A stretch of 64,000 bases of DNA from Fertoeibacter niger (GCF_009380135.2 NZ_WHUT02000007.1:62001-126000); one strand, 5' to 3'; shown: positions 16,542 through 25,808, counted from the stretch's first letter. A program made the numbers and translations. The notes: generated from the letters alone by a model not told the origin.

Positions 16542-18018
16542 CCAAGCAACGATTGACCGGCTGGCCGCAGCGCCGGTCGCACCGGGCCGCCTGCTGATCG
16601 GGGCTGATCGGGTGGAGGGGCAGAATGCGCCGCTGGAGGTTTTATCGCCCATCGACGGGCAGGTGTTGACCACGCTTGCATCCGCATCGGCCGCCGATGT
16701 GAACCGTGCGGTGGCGGCGGCGCGGGCGGCCTTTGACGATGGCCGCTGGTCGCGCCAGCCCCCCGCCGCCCGCAAGGCGGTGCTGACCCGGCTGGCAGAC
16801 CTGATCGACCGGCATGCGCCGGAACTGGCCGTGCTGGGCGTGCGCGACAACGGCACCGAGATTGCGATGGCTCTGAAGGCCGAACCCGGATCGGCGGCAG
16901 GCACCTTCCGCTACTATGCCGAGGCGCTGGACAAGGTGTATGGCCAGATTGCCCCCACGCCCGAGGGCGTTCTGGGCCTGATCCACCGCGAACCCGTGGG
17001 CGTGGTGGCGGCCATCGTGCCGTGGAACTTTCCGCTGATGATCGGGGCATGGAAACTGGCCCCGGCGCTGGCGGCGGGCAATTCGGTGGTGCTGAAACCG
17101 GCGGAAACCGCCTCGCTTTCCTTGTTGCGTCTGGCCGAACTGGCGCTGGAGGCAGGCCTGCCGCCCGGCGTGCTGAACGTGGTCACAGGCCCGGGCCGGG
17201 TGACGGGCGAGGCTTTGGCCCTGTCGATGGATGTGGATGTGCTGGTGTTCACCGGGTCCGGCCCTACGGGCCGCAGGCTGCTGGAATATGCGGCGCGGTC
17301 AAACCTGAAACGTGTCTATCTGGAATTGGGCGGCAAAAGCCCCAACATCGTCTTTGCCGATGCGCCCGATCTGGCGCAGGCGGCCAAGGTGGCGGCCACG
17401 GCCATATTCCGCAATGCGGGGCAGGTCTGCGTGGCGGGGTCGCGCCTGCTGGTGGAAGCATCGGTGCATGATGATTTCGTGGCGGCGGTGGCCGAGGCCA
17501 CGGCGGCGATGCGGCTGGGCAATCCGCTGGACCTGACCACACAGATCGGCGCGGTGAACAGCCTGCCGCAGTTGCAGGGCAACCTGCGTTTCGTGGCCGA
17601 GGCGCAGGCCGAAGGGGCCACGCTTGCGCTTGGCGGCGCACGGGCGCTGGAGGGCACTGGCGGCTATTACATGCAACCCACGATCCTGACCGGTGTGCAA
17701 CCGGACCATCGCCTTGCACAGGCCGAGGTGTTCGGCCCGGTGCTGGCCGTCACCCCTTTTGCCGATGAGGCCGAGGCGCTGCGTCTGGCCAATGGCACCG
17801 ATTTCGGGCTGGCGGCGGGGGTCTGGACCAGCAACCTTTCCCGCGCACACCGCATGGTGCGGGGTATCCGCGCGGGCGTGGTGCATGTGAATACCTATGG
17901 CGGGGCCGACAACACCGTGCCCCTTGGCGGGGTGAAACAATCGGGCAACGGGCATGACAAATCCTTGCACGCGCTGGACAAATACACCGATCTGAAAACC
18001 GCCTGGATTCAGCTGTAA
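16531..18018 (+). CDS. NAD(P)+-dependent aldehyde dehydrogenase
   Basis: A 495-residue member of the ALDH superfamily. VPWNFP (163-168) contains the oxyanion Asn166, LELGGKSPN holds the general base Glu265, and FRNAGQVCVAGSR holds the catalytic Cys300. The pattern is closest to gamma-glutamyl-gamma-aminobutyraldehyde or betaine-aldehyde dehydrogenase-like members. It is translationally coupled to tctA by an 11-base overlap and precedes the UPF0261 gene by 10 bases. It may oxidise an aldehyde formed from the imported acid or by the nearby aminotransferase; the substrate is not known. Confidence 0.92.
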   Translation: MTLDQATIDRLAAAPVAPGRLLIGADRVEGQNAPLEVLSPIDGQVLTTLASASAADVNRAVAAARAAFDDGRWSRQPPAARKAVLTRLADLIDRHAPELAVLGVRDNGTEIAMALKAEPGSAAGTFRYYAEALDKVYGQIAPTPEGVLGLIHREPVGVVAAIVPWNFPLMIGAWKLAPALAAGNSVVLKPAETASLSLLRLAELALEAGLPPGVLNVVTGPGRVTGEALALSMDVDVLVFTGSGPTGRRLLEYAARSNLKRVYLELGGKSPNIVFADAPDLAQAAKVAATAIFRNAGQVCVAGSRLLVEASVHDDFVAAVAEATAAMRLGNPLDLTTQIGAVNSLPQLQGNLRFVAEAQAEGATLALGGARALEGTGGYYMQPTILTGVQPDHRLAQAEVFGPVLAVTPFADEAEALRLANGTDFGLAAGVWTSNLSRAHRMVRGIRAGVVHVNTYGGADNTVPLGGVKQSGNGHDKSLHALDKYTDLKTAWIQL

Positions 18019-18028
18019 GGGGGCAGGC

Positions 18029-19267
18029 ATGGGCAACCGTATTCTCGTCATAGGCACCTATGACACCAAGGATGATGAGCTGTCCTATCTGGCCGCACGC
18101 ATCCGGTCGCAGGGGGGCGAGGTGCTGACCATGGATGTGTCGGTGCTGGGCGACCCCCGTTTGGCGACCGACTGGTCAAAGCATGATGTCGCGGCAGAGG
18201 CCGGTTCCAACATCGCGGCCGCGATTGCGTCGCAGAATGAAAACCACGCCATGCAGATGATGGCCAGCGGGGCGGCGGCACTGGTGCGGCGGCTGTTCGA
18301 TGAGGGCCGGTTTGACGGGGTGATCATTCTGGGCGGGTCGATGGGCACCGATCTGGCGCTGGATGTCTGCGCGGCCCTGCCGCTGGGCGTGCCGAAATAC
18401 ATCGTCTCCACCGTCAGCTTTTCGCCGATGATCCCGCCGGAACGGCTGGCGGCGGATGTTCAGATGATCCTGTGGGCCGGGGGGCTTTACGGGCTGAACC
18501 CGGTCTGCAAGGCGTCACTGTCACAGGCGGCGGGGGCGGTGCTGGGCGCCGCGCGGGCGGTGGAGCCTCCGGCACGCGACCGCCCGCTGATCGGCATGAC
18601 CAGTTTCGGCAAGACGGTGCTGCGTTACATGGTGCCGCTGAAACCCGCGTTGGAGGCGCGCGGATACGAGGTGGCGGTGTTTCACGCCACCGGCATGGGC
18701 GGGCGGGCGTTCGAGTGCATGGCGGCAGACGGGGCCTTTGCCGCCGTGATGGATTTTGCCCCGCAGGAACTGGGCAACCATCTGTTCGGTTCCGCCATTT
18801 CGGCGGGCCCGGAACGGCTAATGGCGGCGGGGCGGCGCGGCATCCCGCAGATGGTGGCACCCGGCTGCTATGATCTGGTCGATCTAGTGGGATGGCACCC
18901 GCTGCCGGAACGATTCAGGGACAGTGTGCAGCATGCCCATAACCGGCTGATCACCTCGGTTGTGCTGAACACGGCCGAAAGGCGCAGCTTGGCGCAGGCG
19001 ATCTGCGCGCGGCTGGCGCAGGCCAATGGCCCGGTGACGCTGCTGATGCCGACGGCCGGCTGCAACGAATGGGACCGCCCGGGCGCGCCCCTGCATGATG
19101 CAGCCGGGCTGGCGGCGTTTTGTGCTGCACTGGTTGCGGAATGCCCGGCAAACGTGACGCTGCAACAGGTGCCCGGCCATATCAACGACGCTGCCTTTGC
19201 CGAAGCCGCGCTGGCGGTGCTTGATGGCTGGGTGGCACAGGGGCTGGTGGCGCCCGGCAAGCCCTGA
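18029..19267 (+). CDS. Tm-1-like/UPF0261 family protein
   Basis: A 412-residue cytoplasmic protein. The N-terminus ILVIGTYDTKDDELSYLAARI and the glycine-rich FDGVIILGGSMGTDLAL match the Tm-1-like ATP-binding domain, named for the tomato virus-resistance protein; the C-terminal half (IGMTSFGKTVLRYMVPLKP, HATGMGGRAFE, LLMPTAGCNEWDRPG) is the second conserved domain. No enzymatic reaction is established for the bacterial family as far as I know. It sits at the end of a TctCBA-dehydrogenase operon, so a role in the same catabolic path is likely. Confidence 0.88.
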   Translation: MGNRILVIGTYDTKDDELSYLAARIRSQGGEVLTMDVSVLGDPRLATDWSKHDVAAEAGSNIAAAIASQNENHAMQMMASGAAALVRRLFDEGRFDGVIILGGSMGTDLALDVCAALPLGVPKYIVSTVSFSPMIPPERLAADVQMILWAGGLYGLNPVCKASLSQAAGAVLGAARAVEPPARDRPLIGMTSFGKTVLRYMVPLKPALEARGYEVAVFHATGMGGRAFECMAADGAFAAVMDFAPQELGNHLFGSAISAGPERLMAAGRRGIPQMVAPGCYDLVDLVGWHPLPERFRDSVQHAHNRLITSVVLNTAERRSLAQAICARLAQANGPVTLLMPTAGCNEWDRPGAPLHDAAGLAAFCAALVAECPANVTLQQVPGHINDAAFAEAALAVLDGWVAQGLVAPGKP

Positions 19268-19334
19268 CCGGGCTGCCCCCTATACAACCCGCGCCCCATC
19301 GCCCAAGATGCGGCCAGGGATCAGGGAGACCGCG

Positions 19335-21161
19335 ATGACGGTGCGCAGGGTGGTGCTATCGGCGCTGGCGGTGCTGGCGCTGTTTGCCGTGATGTTGCAG
19401 GGTGATCGGCTGGCCACGCGGTTCTACCTCAGCGAAGGCATGTCGCGCGCCGATACGGCCCTGCGGCTGACGGTGAACGGGCTGGAAGGCCACCTGCGCC
19501 GGTATGAGGCGCTGCCAGAACTGCTGGCCGATCACGACGATATCCGCGCGCTGTTCGCGCCGGGGGCCGAGGGGCGGCGGCAGGCCATGAACATGTGGTT
19601 GCAGGAAACAAACGATGTGCTGCAATCGTCTGACATCTACGTGATGGGAATGGACGGCACCACCATCGCCGCCAGCAATTACCAACGGGCTGACAGTTTC
19701 ATCGGCCAGAATTTCGCGTATCGCCCCTATTTCACCGAGGCGGCAGCGGGCCGCAACGGGCGGTTCTATGCGCTGGGCACCACATCGGGGGTGCGGGGCT
19801 ACTATTTCTCGGCGCCGGTGCGGGGGGCGGATGGTGCGGTGGCCGGGGTGATCGTGTTCAAGATCGGCCTTGATGCGCTGGAATCCAGCTGGGCGGGGGG
19901 TGAGTTCCGCATTCTGGTGCTGGATACCGAGGGCATCATCTTCATGTCGTCGGAACCCGAGTGGCGCTATACCGCGATGCTGCCCCTGACCGGCGAACGC
20001 AGCGAGCGCACCACCGCCTCGCGCCGCTATTCCGATGCCACGATCGGGCTTCTGCCGCACAGCCGCAGCGCCGAGCAAGGCATGCCCCTGCTGCGGCTGG
20101 CCAACCGTGACGCCCCGCCGCAGGAGTATCTGGAGGCGACACAGGCCATGCCTGACGCGGGCTGGACGGTGCATGTGCTGGTCGATACCGCCTATCTGCG
20201 CGGGCAGGCGCGGCTGGCGGTTGTGGCGCTGCTGCTGTTGATCTGTGCCGCGGGCTTTGGCGCGGTGCTGGTCTGGCAGCGCCGGGCGCGGCTGGCCGAA
20301 CGCATGCAGATGCAGGCGGCGGCACAGGTCGAACTTGAACGCCGGGTCGACGAACGCACCGCCGATCTGGCCCGGGTGAATGCCCTGATCGAGATGGAGA
20401 TTGCCGAGCGCCGCCTGACCGAACAGGAGCTGCGCCGCACGCAGGCCGATCTGGTGCAGGCGGGCAAGCTGGCGGCGCTGGGGCAGATGTCGGCGGCGCT
20501 GTCGCATGAAATCAACCAGCCCCTCGCCGCCGCGCGCAACTATGCCGACAGCGCGGCCATCCTGATCGACCGGGGCGAACCGGTCCGCGCGCGCGAAAAC
20601 GTGGGGCAGATCCTGTCCTTGATCGACCGGATGGCGGCCATCGCCAAACATCTGCGCAATGTGGCCCGCAAGCCCAACGAGCCGCTGAAGGATCTGGCGC
20701 TGCCGCTGGTTGTGGCCGAGGCGATGCAGATCGTGGGCAACCGCTTGCAGGCGGCGGGCGCCGAGGTGCTGGTTGACCTTGCCCCCGACCTGCCCCCGGT
20801 GCGCGGTGGCGCGGTGCGGCTGCAACAGGTGCTGGTGAACGTGCTGTCCAACGCCGCCGATGCCACCGAGGATGGCCCCGACCGCCGCATCCACCTGACC
20901 GCCCACGCCGAGGGCGACGCGGTGGTGATCCACATACGCGACCATGGGCCGGGGGTGCCTGCGGCGATTGCGGAACGCATTTTCGACCCGTTCTTCACCA
21001 CCAAAAGGGTGGGGTCGGGGTTGGGGCTGGGCCTGTCGATTTCCTACAACATCATGAAGGATTTCGGCGGTGAGCTGCGCGTGGCCAACGACCCGGATGG
21101 CGGTGCGGTGTTCAGCCTGATCCTGCAATCCGCCCTGCCCCGCCGGATGGCCGCCGAATGA
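19335..21161 (+). CDS. dctB: DctB-like membrane sensor histidine kinase
   Basis: A 608-residue kinase. A membrane segment near residues 5-21, an extracytoplasmic double-PAS sensor region (about 30-290, including YRPYFTEAAAGRNGRFYALGTTSG) and a second membrane segment (about 294-314) are followed by a coiled coil. The kinase core starts with GKLAALGQMSAALSHEINQP; His391 is the phosphorylated residue. The N box (VLVNVLSNAADA), G1 (RDHGPGVP), F (DPFFTTK) and G2 (GSGLGLGLS) boxes are intact. DctB-type sensors read external C4-dicarboxylates or related acids. The start is chosen from the AGGGAG 7 bases upstream; the stop overlaps the regulator gene by 4 bases. Confidence 0.9.
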   Translation: MTVRRVVLSALAVLALFAVMLQGDRLATRFYLSEGMSRADTALRLTVNGLEGHLRRYEALPELLADHDDIRALFAPGAEGRRQAMNMWLQETNDVLQSSDIYVMGMDGTTIAASNYQRADSFIGQNFAYRPYFTEAAAGRNGRFYALGTTSGVRGYYFSAPVRGADGAVAGVIVFKIGLDALESSWAGGEFRILVLDTEGIIFMSSEPEWRYTAMLPLTGERSERTTASRRYSDATIGLLPHSRSAEQGMPLLRLANRDAPPQEYLEATQAMPDAGWTVHVLVDTAYLRGQARLAVVALLLLICAAGFGAVLVWQRRARLAERMQMQAAAQVELERRVDERTADLARVNALIEMEIAERRLTEQELRRTQADLVQAGKLAALGQMSAALSHEINQPLAAARNYADSAAILIDRGEPVRARENVGQILSLIDRMAAIAKHLRNVARKPNEPLKDLALPLVVAEAMQIVGNRLQAAGAEVLVDLAPDLPPVRGGAVRLQQVLVNVLSNAADATEDGPDRRIHLTAHAEGDAVVIHIRDHGPGVPAAIAERIFDPFFTTKRVGSGLGLGLSISYNIMKDFGGELRVANDPDGGAVFSLILQSALPRRMAAE

Positions 21162-22522
21162 ACCTGCCCGCCCCGATCCGCGTTCTGCTGGCCGATGACG
21201 ACGAACAGATGCGCCGGTCAACCGAACAGGCGCTGGATCTGGCGGGTTTCACGGTCGAGGCGGTGTCATCGGCCGAAGAGGTGCTGGCGCTGGCCGGGCC
21301 GGGGCTGACGGCAGCAGTGGTCAGCGACATCCGGATGCCGGGAATGGATGGCATGACCCTGCTGCAACGCCTGCGCGAGATTGACCCGGATATTCCGGTG
21401 ATCCTTGTCACCGGCCATGCCGAGGTGCAGCTGGCGGTCGAGGCGATGCGCGGCGGGGCCTATGATTTCATTGAAAAGCCCTTCACCACGCAGGCGCTGG
21501 CCTCGGTCTTGCGGCGTGCGGTGGACCATCGCGCGCTGGTGTTGGAAAACCGCCGGTTGCGGGCGGTGGCGGGCAAGCGCGATGATGTCGAGGCGCGGCT
21601 GCCGGGGCGCAGTCAGGTGATGGTGGACCTGCGCTACCGCCTGCGGGCCATCGGCGCGTCGGATGCCGATGCGCTGATCATCGGCCCTACCGGCGCGGGT
21701 AAAGAGGTGGTGGCGCGCGCCCTGCATGACCTGTCGACGCGGGCCAATCGGCCCTTCATCGCCATCAACTGCGCCGCCCTGCCGGAAACGCTGATTGAAA
21801 GCGAATTGTTCGGGCATGAGGCCGGGGCCTTCATGGGCGCGTTGCGTGCCCGCTTCGGCAAGTTCGAACATGCGCGGGGCGGCACAATCCTGCTGGATGA
21901 GATCGGGTCCATGCCCTTTGACCTGCAAGCGAAATTCCTGCGGGTGTTGCAGGAACGGGTGATCACCCGGCTGGGCTCGAACGAGCCCATTCCGCTGGAT
22001 GTGCGGTTTCTGGCCACCAGCAAATCCGATCTGGAGCCCGAGGTGGCACAGGGCCGGTTTCGCGCCGATCTGTATTACCGGCTGAACGTGGCGGTTCTGC
22101 GGGTGCCGCCCCTGTCGGCGCGGCGCGAGGATATTCCGCTGCTGTTCCTGCAACTCTTGCGCGAATCCGCCGCCCGGCACGGGGTCGAGGACCGCAGCCC
22201 GCCGCCCGATCTGCTGGCGATGCTGCCCGCGCAAGACTGGCCCGGCAATGTGCGCGAATTGCGCAACATGGCCGAGCGGGTGGTGCTGGGGCTGGACGGA
22301 TCACCCGTGGCGGGCGGCACGGTGGAACGGCTGGCCGAACGGGTGGCGGGGTTTGAGCGCAGCGTGATCGCGGGCGCGATTGCGGCGCATGGCGGGCGGC
22401 TGCGCGCGGTCTATGAAACGCTGGGGATCTCGCGCAAGACGCTTTACGAAAAGATGCAGAAACACGGGCTTGACCGGCGGCTGATCGTCGAGCCGCCGGA
22501 AAGTGACGCCGAAAGCCCCTGA
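21158..22522 (+). CDS. dctD: DctD-like response regulator, AAA+ activator with GAFMGA in place of GAFTGA
   Basis: A 454-residue NtrC-family regulator. The receiver domain has acidic residues LADDDE and phosphoacceptor Asp57 (SDIRMPGMDG) with Lys107. The AAA+ domain has Walker A GPTGAGKE (176-183), Walker B TILLDEIG (Asp247) and arginine residues in FRADLYYRLN. The C-terminal helix-turn-helix (RLRAVYETLGISRKTLYEKM) is Fis-like. The sigma-54 contact loop reads GAFMGA (223-228); the family consensus is GAFTGA, and the Thr is generally needed for work with sigma-54. It may thus use another polymerase form or tolerate the change. It lies between two TctCBA sets and probably controls at least the downstream one. 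Confidence 0.9.
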   Translation: MNLPAPIRVLLADDDEQMRRSTEQALDLAGFTVEAVSSAEEVLALAGPGLTAAVVSDIRMPGMDGMTLLQRLREIDPDIPVILVTGHAEVQLAVEAMRGGAYDFIEKPFTTQALASVLRRAVDHRALVLENRRLRAVAGKRDDVEARLPGRSQVMVDLRYRLRAIGASDADALIIGPTGAGKEVVARALHDLSTRANRPFIAINCAALPETLIESELFGHEAGAFMGALRARFGKFEHARGGTILLDEIGSMPFDLQAKFLRVLQERVITRLGSNEPIPLDVRFLATSKSDLEPEVAQGRFRADLYYRLNVAVLRVPPLSARREDIPLLFLQLLRESAARHGVEDRSPPPDLLAMLPAQDWPGNVRELRNMAERVVLGLDGSPVAGGTVERLAERVAGFERSVIAGAIAAHGGRLRAVYETLGISRKTLYEKMQKHGLDRRLIVEPPESDAESP

Positions 22523-22563
22523 GGTGTGGGCAGGGGTGGCGACAGCCGGGTGCCTGCCGCCGA

Positions 22564-22613
22564 TGGGTGGATTTCCACCCACCCCTTTCCCGCCATGTTC
22601 CGCTTTCCACCCA
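22564..22613. promoter_or_regulatory. Three TCCACCCA half-sites upstream of second TctC gene, candidate DctD-like binding site
   Basis: TGGGTGGA-TT-TCCACCCA (22564-22581) is a perfect 8-bp-arm palindrome, and a third copy, TTTCCACCCA, recurs at 22604-22613. The two direct copies are 32 bases apart, about three helical turns. The site is 145-190 bases upstream of the tctC start, as expected for an enhancer site used by NtrC-family activators. Which protein binds is inference. Confidence 0.5.
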
Positions 22614-22756
22614 TTGCCGCAGCGGCAGGCCGCAATTTCCGCAAACGCCCGCGCAAATGCGTTGCGCCACAGCCCGCCTATCGGTTTCGTGGACGGGACC
22701 GCGCAACCCGGGAGGGGTCGCGCGGCAGACATAGCCAAGAACCTCGGGAGGAGATT

Positions 22757-23734
22757 ATGGCAGTTTCCGTAAAAGTCGGCGGGTTTACCGTCGCAGCTAT
22801 CCTTGCGGCATCGGGTGCCTTCGCGCAGGCCTATCCGGAGCGGTCGATCACCATGGTGGTGCCTTTCGCCGCCGGTGGCCCGACCGATACCGTTGCCCGT
22901 CTGGTGGCCGAAAAGATGTCGGCCGACCTCGGCCAGCAGATCATCGTGGAAAACGTGGGCGGTGCCGGTGGCACCTTGGGCGCGGGCCGCGTGGCAAGTG
23001 CCGAGGCTGACGGCTATACCGTGCTGCTGCACCACATCGGCATGGCCACCAGCGCAACCCTGTATCGCAGCCTGGCCTATGACACGCTGAATGCGTTCGA
23101 ATATGTGGGCCTCGTCACATCCGTGCCGATGACCATCGTGGCGCGCGCCGATTTCGAGCCTGCCGATTTCCCGGCCTTCATCGACTATGTGAAGGCCAAT
23201 GCCGACACCGTGACCATGGCCAATGCGGGCATCGGTGCGGCCTCGCATCTGTGCGGCATGATGTTCATGAGCGCGCTGGACGTGCCGCTGGTCACTGTGC
23301 CCTACAAGGGCACCGGCCCGGCGATGACCGACCTTCTGGGCGGGCAGGTTGACATCATGTGCGACCAGACCACCAACACCACCAAGCAGATCCAGGGCGG
23401 CACGATCAAGGGCTATGCGGTGACATCCCCCGCGCGGCTGGACATCTTCCCCGACATGCCGACCGCCATCGAAGGCGGGCTGGATGGCTTTGAAGTGTCG
23501 ATCTGGCACGGCATCTACAGCCCCAAGGGCACACCGGCCGAGGTGAACGACCGTCTGTCCGCCGCGCTGCAAAAGGCACTGGCCGATGCCGACATCGCGG
23601 CGCGCTTTGCCGAACTGGGCACCGCGCCCTCGACCGCCGAAGAGGCGACCCCGGCTGCGCTGAAAGCCACGCTGGAAACCGAAATCGGCCGCTGGAAGCC
23701 GGTGATCGAAGCCGCCGGCGTTTACGCCGACTGA
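22757..23734 (+). CDS. tctC: Second tripartite tricarboxylate transporter substrate-binding protein
   Basis: A 325-residue periplasmic binding protein with a Sec signal (MAVSVKVGGFTVAAILAASG, cleavage near AFAQ). The mature part starts AYPERSITMVVPFAAGGPTDTVARLVAE, the canonical BUG/TctC motif with the Gly-Gly-x-x-Asp that the first TctC lacks, and continues VENVGGAGGTLGAGRVA. The start is fixed by GGGAGGAG five bases upstream. It heads the second TctCBA operon, is preceded by likely activator sites, and is followed by a strong intercistronic stem-loop. Confidence 0.93.
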   Translation: MAVSVKVGGFTVAAILAASGAFAQAYPERSITMVVPFAAGGPTDTVARLVAEKMSADLGQQIIVENVGGAGGTLGAGRVASAEADGYTVLLHHIGMATSATLYRSLAYDTLNAFEYVGLVTSVPMTIVARADFEPADFPAFIDYVKANADTVTMANAGIGAASHLCGMMFMSALDVPLVTVPYKGTGPAMTDLLGGQVDIMCDQTTNTTKQIQGGTIKGYAVTSPARLDIFPDMPTAIEGGLDGFEVSIWHGIYSPKGTPAEVNDRLSAALQKALADADIAARFAELGTAPSTAEEATPAALKATLETEIGRWKPVIEAAGVYAD

Positions 23735-23744
23735 CGTCGCAAAC

Positions 23745-23770
23745 CCCCGGCACCGCCACTGGTGCCGGGG
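23745..23770 (+). other. Intercistronic stem-loop after second tctC
   Basis: CCCCGGCACC and GGTGCCGGGG form a perfect 10-bp stem with loop GCCACT, 10 bases after the tctC stop. No T run follows. Such stems after binding-protein genes commonly stabilise the upstream message so that the binding protein is made in excess over the membrane subunits. Confidence 0.65.
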
Positions 23771-23814
23771 ACGTCGCGCAACTTCAGCCCCTTTGCCAAG
23801 GCGGAGCCTTATCC

Positions 23815-24276
23815 ATGACATCGCAATCCTACGACAAGGCCGACGCGGCAGCGGGCGTGCTTTTCATCCTCATCGGCCTCGGGTTCGGGGTGCAGTCCTG
23901 GTGGCTGGATATCGGCACCGCGCTGCGCATGGGCCCGGGCTATTTCCCGCTGGTGCTGTCTGTGATCCTTGTGTTGCTGGGGGCTGCCGTGGTGGTCAAC
24001 GCCACCAAACAGCCCGGTGAACCCATCGGGTCGCTGGCCGCGCGCGGCATGATCTATATCCTGCCCGCGCCGATCTTTTTCGGGCTGACGGTGCGGGGGC
24101 TGGGCTTTGTGCCCTCGATCTTCCTGACCACATTCATCGCCTGTTTCGCGTCGCTGAAGATGAAGCCGCTGCCCGCGCTGCTGCTGTCGGTCGTGGTCGC
24201 AGTGTTTTCGACGCTGGTGTTCAGCTATGCGCTTGGCCTGCCGTTCCGGCGGTTCGGCCCGTGGCTTTCGTTCTGA
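23815..24276 (+). CDS. tctB: Second TctB small membrane subunit
   Basis: A 153-residue membrane protein with four hydrophobic segments: AAGVLFILIGLGFGVQSWWL, FPLVLSVILVLLGAAVVV, IYILPAPIFFGLTVRGLGF and LPALLLSVVVAVFSTLVFSY. The LRMGPGYFPLVLS motif in the first loop is a recognised TctB mark. It lies between tctC and tctA and ends 10 bases before tctA. Confidence 0.9.
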   Translation: MTSQSYDKADAAAGVLFILIGLGFGVQSWWLDIGTALRMGPGYFPLVLSVILVLLGAAVVVNATKQPGEPIGSLAARGMIYILPAPIFFGLTVRGLGFVPSIFLTTFIACFASLKMKPLPALLLSVVVAVFSTLVFSYALGLPFRRFGPWLSF

Positions 24277-24286
24277 AAGGCGCATC

Positions 24287-25792
24287 ATGGAACTCTTATC
24301 CAACCTCGCATTGGGTTTTTCCACAGCCGGATCGCTGGAAAACCTGTTCTTCTGCCTGATCGGCGTCATCCTTGGCACGCTGATCGGGGTTTTGCCGGGC
24401 ATCGGGGCCACGGCCACCATCGCCATGCTGCTGCCGATCACGTTCCAGCTGGAACCGGTGTCATCGCTGATCATGCTGGCCGGCATCTATTACGGCGCAC
24501 AATATGGCGGATCGACAACCGCCATCCTGATCAACCTGCCGGGCGAATCGTCGTCCGCTGTCACGGCCATCGACGGCTATCAGATGGCGCGCAAGGGCAA
24601 GGCGGGCACGGCGCTGGCGATTGCCGCGCTGGGGTCGTTCTTTGCCGGGTCCGTCTCCACCCTGCTGGTGGCTATCTTTGCCATTCCGCTGACGGTGGTT
24701 GCGCTGAAATTCGGTGCGGCAGAGTATTTCTCGCTGATGGTGCTGGGGCTGGTATCCTCCATCGCGCTGGCGCATGGCTCGATACTCAAGGCGCTGGCCA
24801 TGGTGGTGACGGGCCTTTTGCTGGGGCTGGTGGGCACCGACATCTACACCGGTGCACCGCGCTTCAACCTTGGCATCCGCGAATATGCCGACGGGCTGAA
24901 TTTCGTGGCGCTGGCGGTGGGGGTGTTCGGCATCGCCGAGATCCTGCGCAATCTGGAAGGTGAAGTGCAGCGTGAGGTCATCAAGACCAAGGTCAGCAGC
25001 CTGTTGCCCTCGAAAGAGGATTTCCGCGCGATGATCGCCCCGGTGCTGCGCGGCACGGCCATTGGTTCGGCACTGGGCATCTTGCCGGGGGGCGGGGCCA
25101 TTCTGGCTTCCTTTGCCTCTTACACCGTTGAAAAGAAGATGTCGAAACACCCCGAGGAATTCGGCCATGGCGCGATTGCCGGGGTGGCGGGGCCGGAATC
25201 GGCCAACAACGCGGGCGCGCAGACCAGTTTCATTCCGCTGTTGACACTGGGCATTCCGGCCAACCCGGTGATGGCGCTGATGGTGGGGGCGATGATCATC
25301 CAAGGCATCGTGCCGGGGCCGAACGTGGCCGCCGAACAACCGGCGCTGTTCTGGGGCATCATCGCGTCGATGTGGATCGGCAACCTGATGCTGGTGATCC
25401 TGAACCTTCCGCTGATCGGGCTGTGGGTGAAACTGCTGACCGTGCCCTATTATGTGCTGTTTCCCATCATCATGGCGATGTGTTCCATCGGGGTCTATTC
25501 GGTCAATTCCAATGTCTATGACCTTTACGCCGTCGCGTTCTTCGGCCTGCTGGGCTACGTCCTGCTGAAGCTGCGGTGCGAGCCTGCACCCCTGCTGCTG
25601 GGCTTTGTCCTTGGCCCGATGCTGGAGGAAAACCTGCGCCGCGCCATGATCCTGGGCCGGGGCGACCCGACCACCTTCCTGACGCGGCCCATCAGCCTGA
25701 CGCTGCTGATCCTGTCGCTGGCGGTGCTGGTGGTGGTGTTCTTGCCGCAGGTCCGCAAGAAGCGCGACGAGGTGTTCACCGAAAGCGACTGA
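24287..25792 (+). CDS. tctA: Second TctA large permease
   Basis: A 501-residue membrane protein with the two diagnostic TctA repeats: GVLPGIGATATIAMLLPITF followed by GIYYGAQYGGSTTAILINLPGE, and LGILPGGGAILASFASYTVEKK followed by PESANNAGAQTSFIPLLTLGIP. The start MELLSNLALGFSTAG is preceded by GAAAGGCG; an in-frame upstream ATG lies inside tctB and is not believed. It is clearly diverged from the first TctA, so the two systems are not a recent duplication. A strong bidirectional terminator follows. Confidence 0.94.
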   Translation: MELLSNLALGFSTAGSLENLFFCLIGVILGTLIGVLPGIGATATIAMLLPITFQLEPVSSLIMLAGIYYGAQYGGSTTAILINLPGESSSAVTAIDGYQMARKGKAGTALAIAALGSFFAGSVSTLLVAIFAIPLTVVALKFGAAEYFSLMVLGLVSSIALAHGSILKALAMVVTGLLLGLVGTDIYTGAPRFNLGIREYADGLNFVALAVGVFGIAEILRNLEGEVQREVIKTKVSSLLPSKEDFRAMIAPVLRGTAIGSALGILPGGGAILASFASYTVEKKMSKHPEEFGHGAIAGVAGPESANNAGAQTSFIPLLTLGIPANPVMALMVGAMIIQGIVPGPNVAAEQPALFWGIIASMWIGNLMLVILNLPLIGLWVKLLTVPYYVLFPIIMAMCSIGVYSVNSNVYDLYAVAFFGLLGYVLLKLRCEPAPLLLGFVLGPMLEENLRRAMILGRGDPTTFLTRPISLTLLILSLAVLVVVFLPQVRKKRDEVFTESD

Positions 25793-25808
25793 GGCTGCAA
25801 CCATCGCC

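Noticed and set aside
22690-22705. Possible sigma-54 promoter (GG and GC separated by 10 bases) before the second tctC
   Set aside because: Only about 7 of 11 consensus positions match; in G+C-rich DNA such spacing is common by chance.
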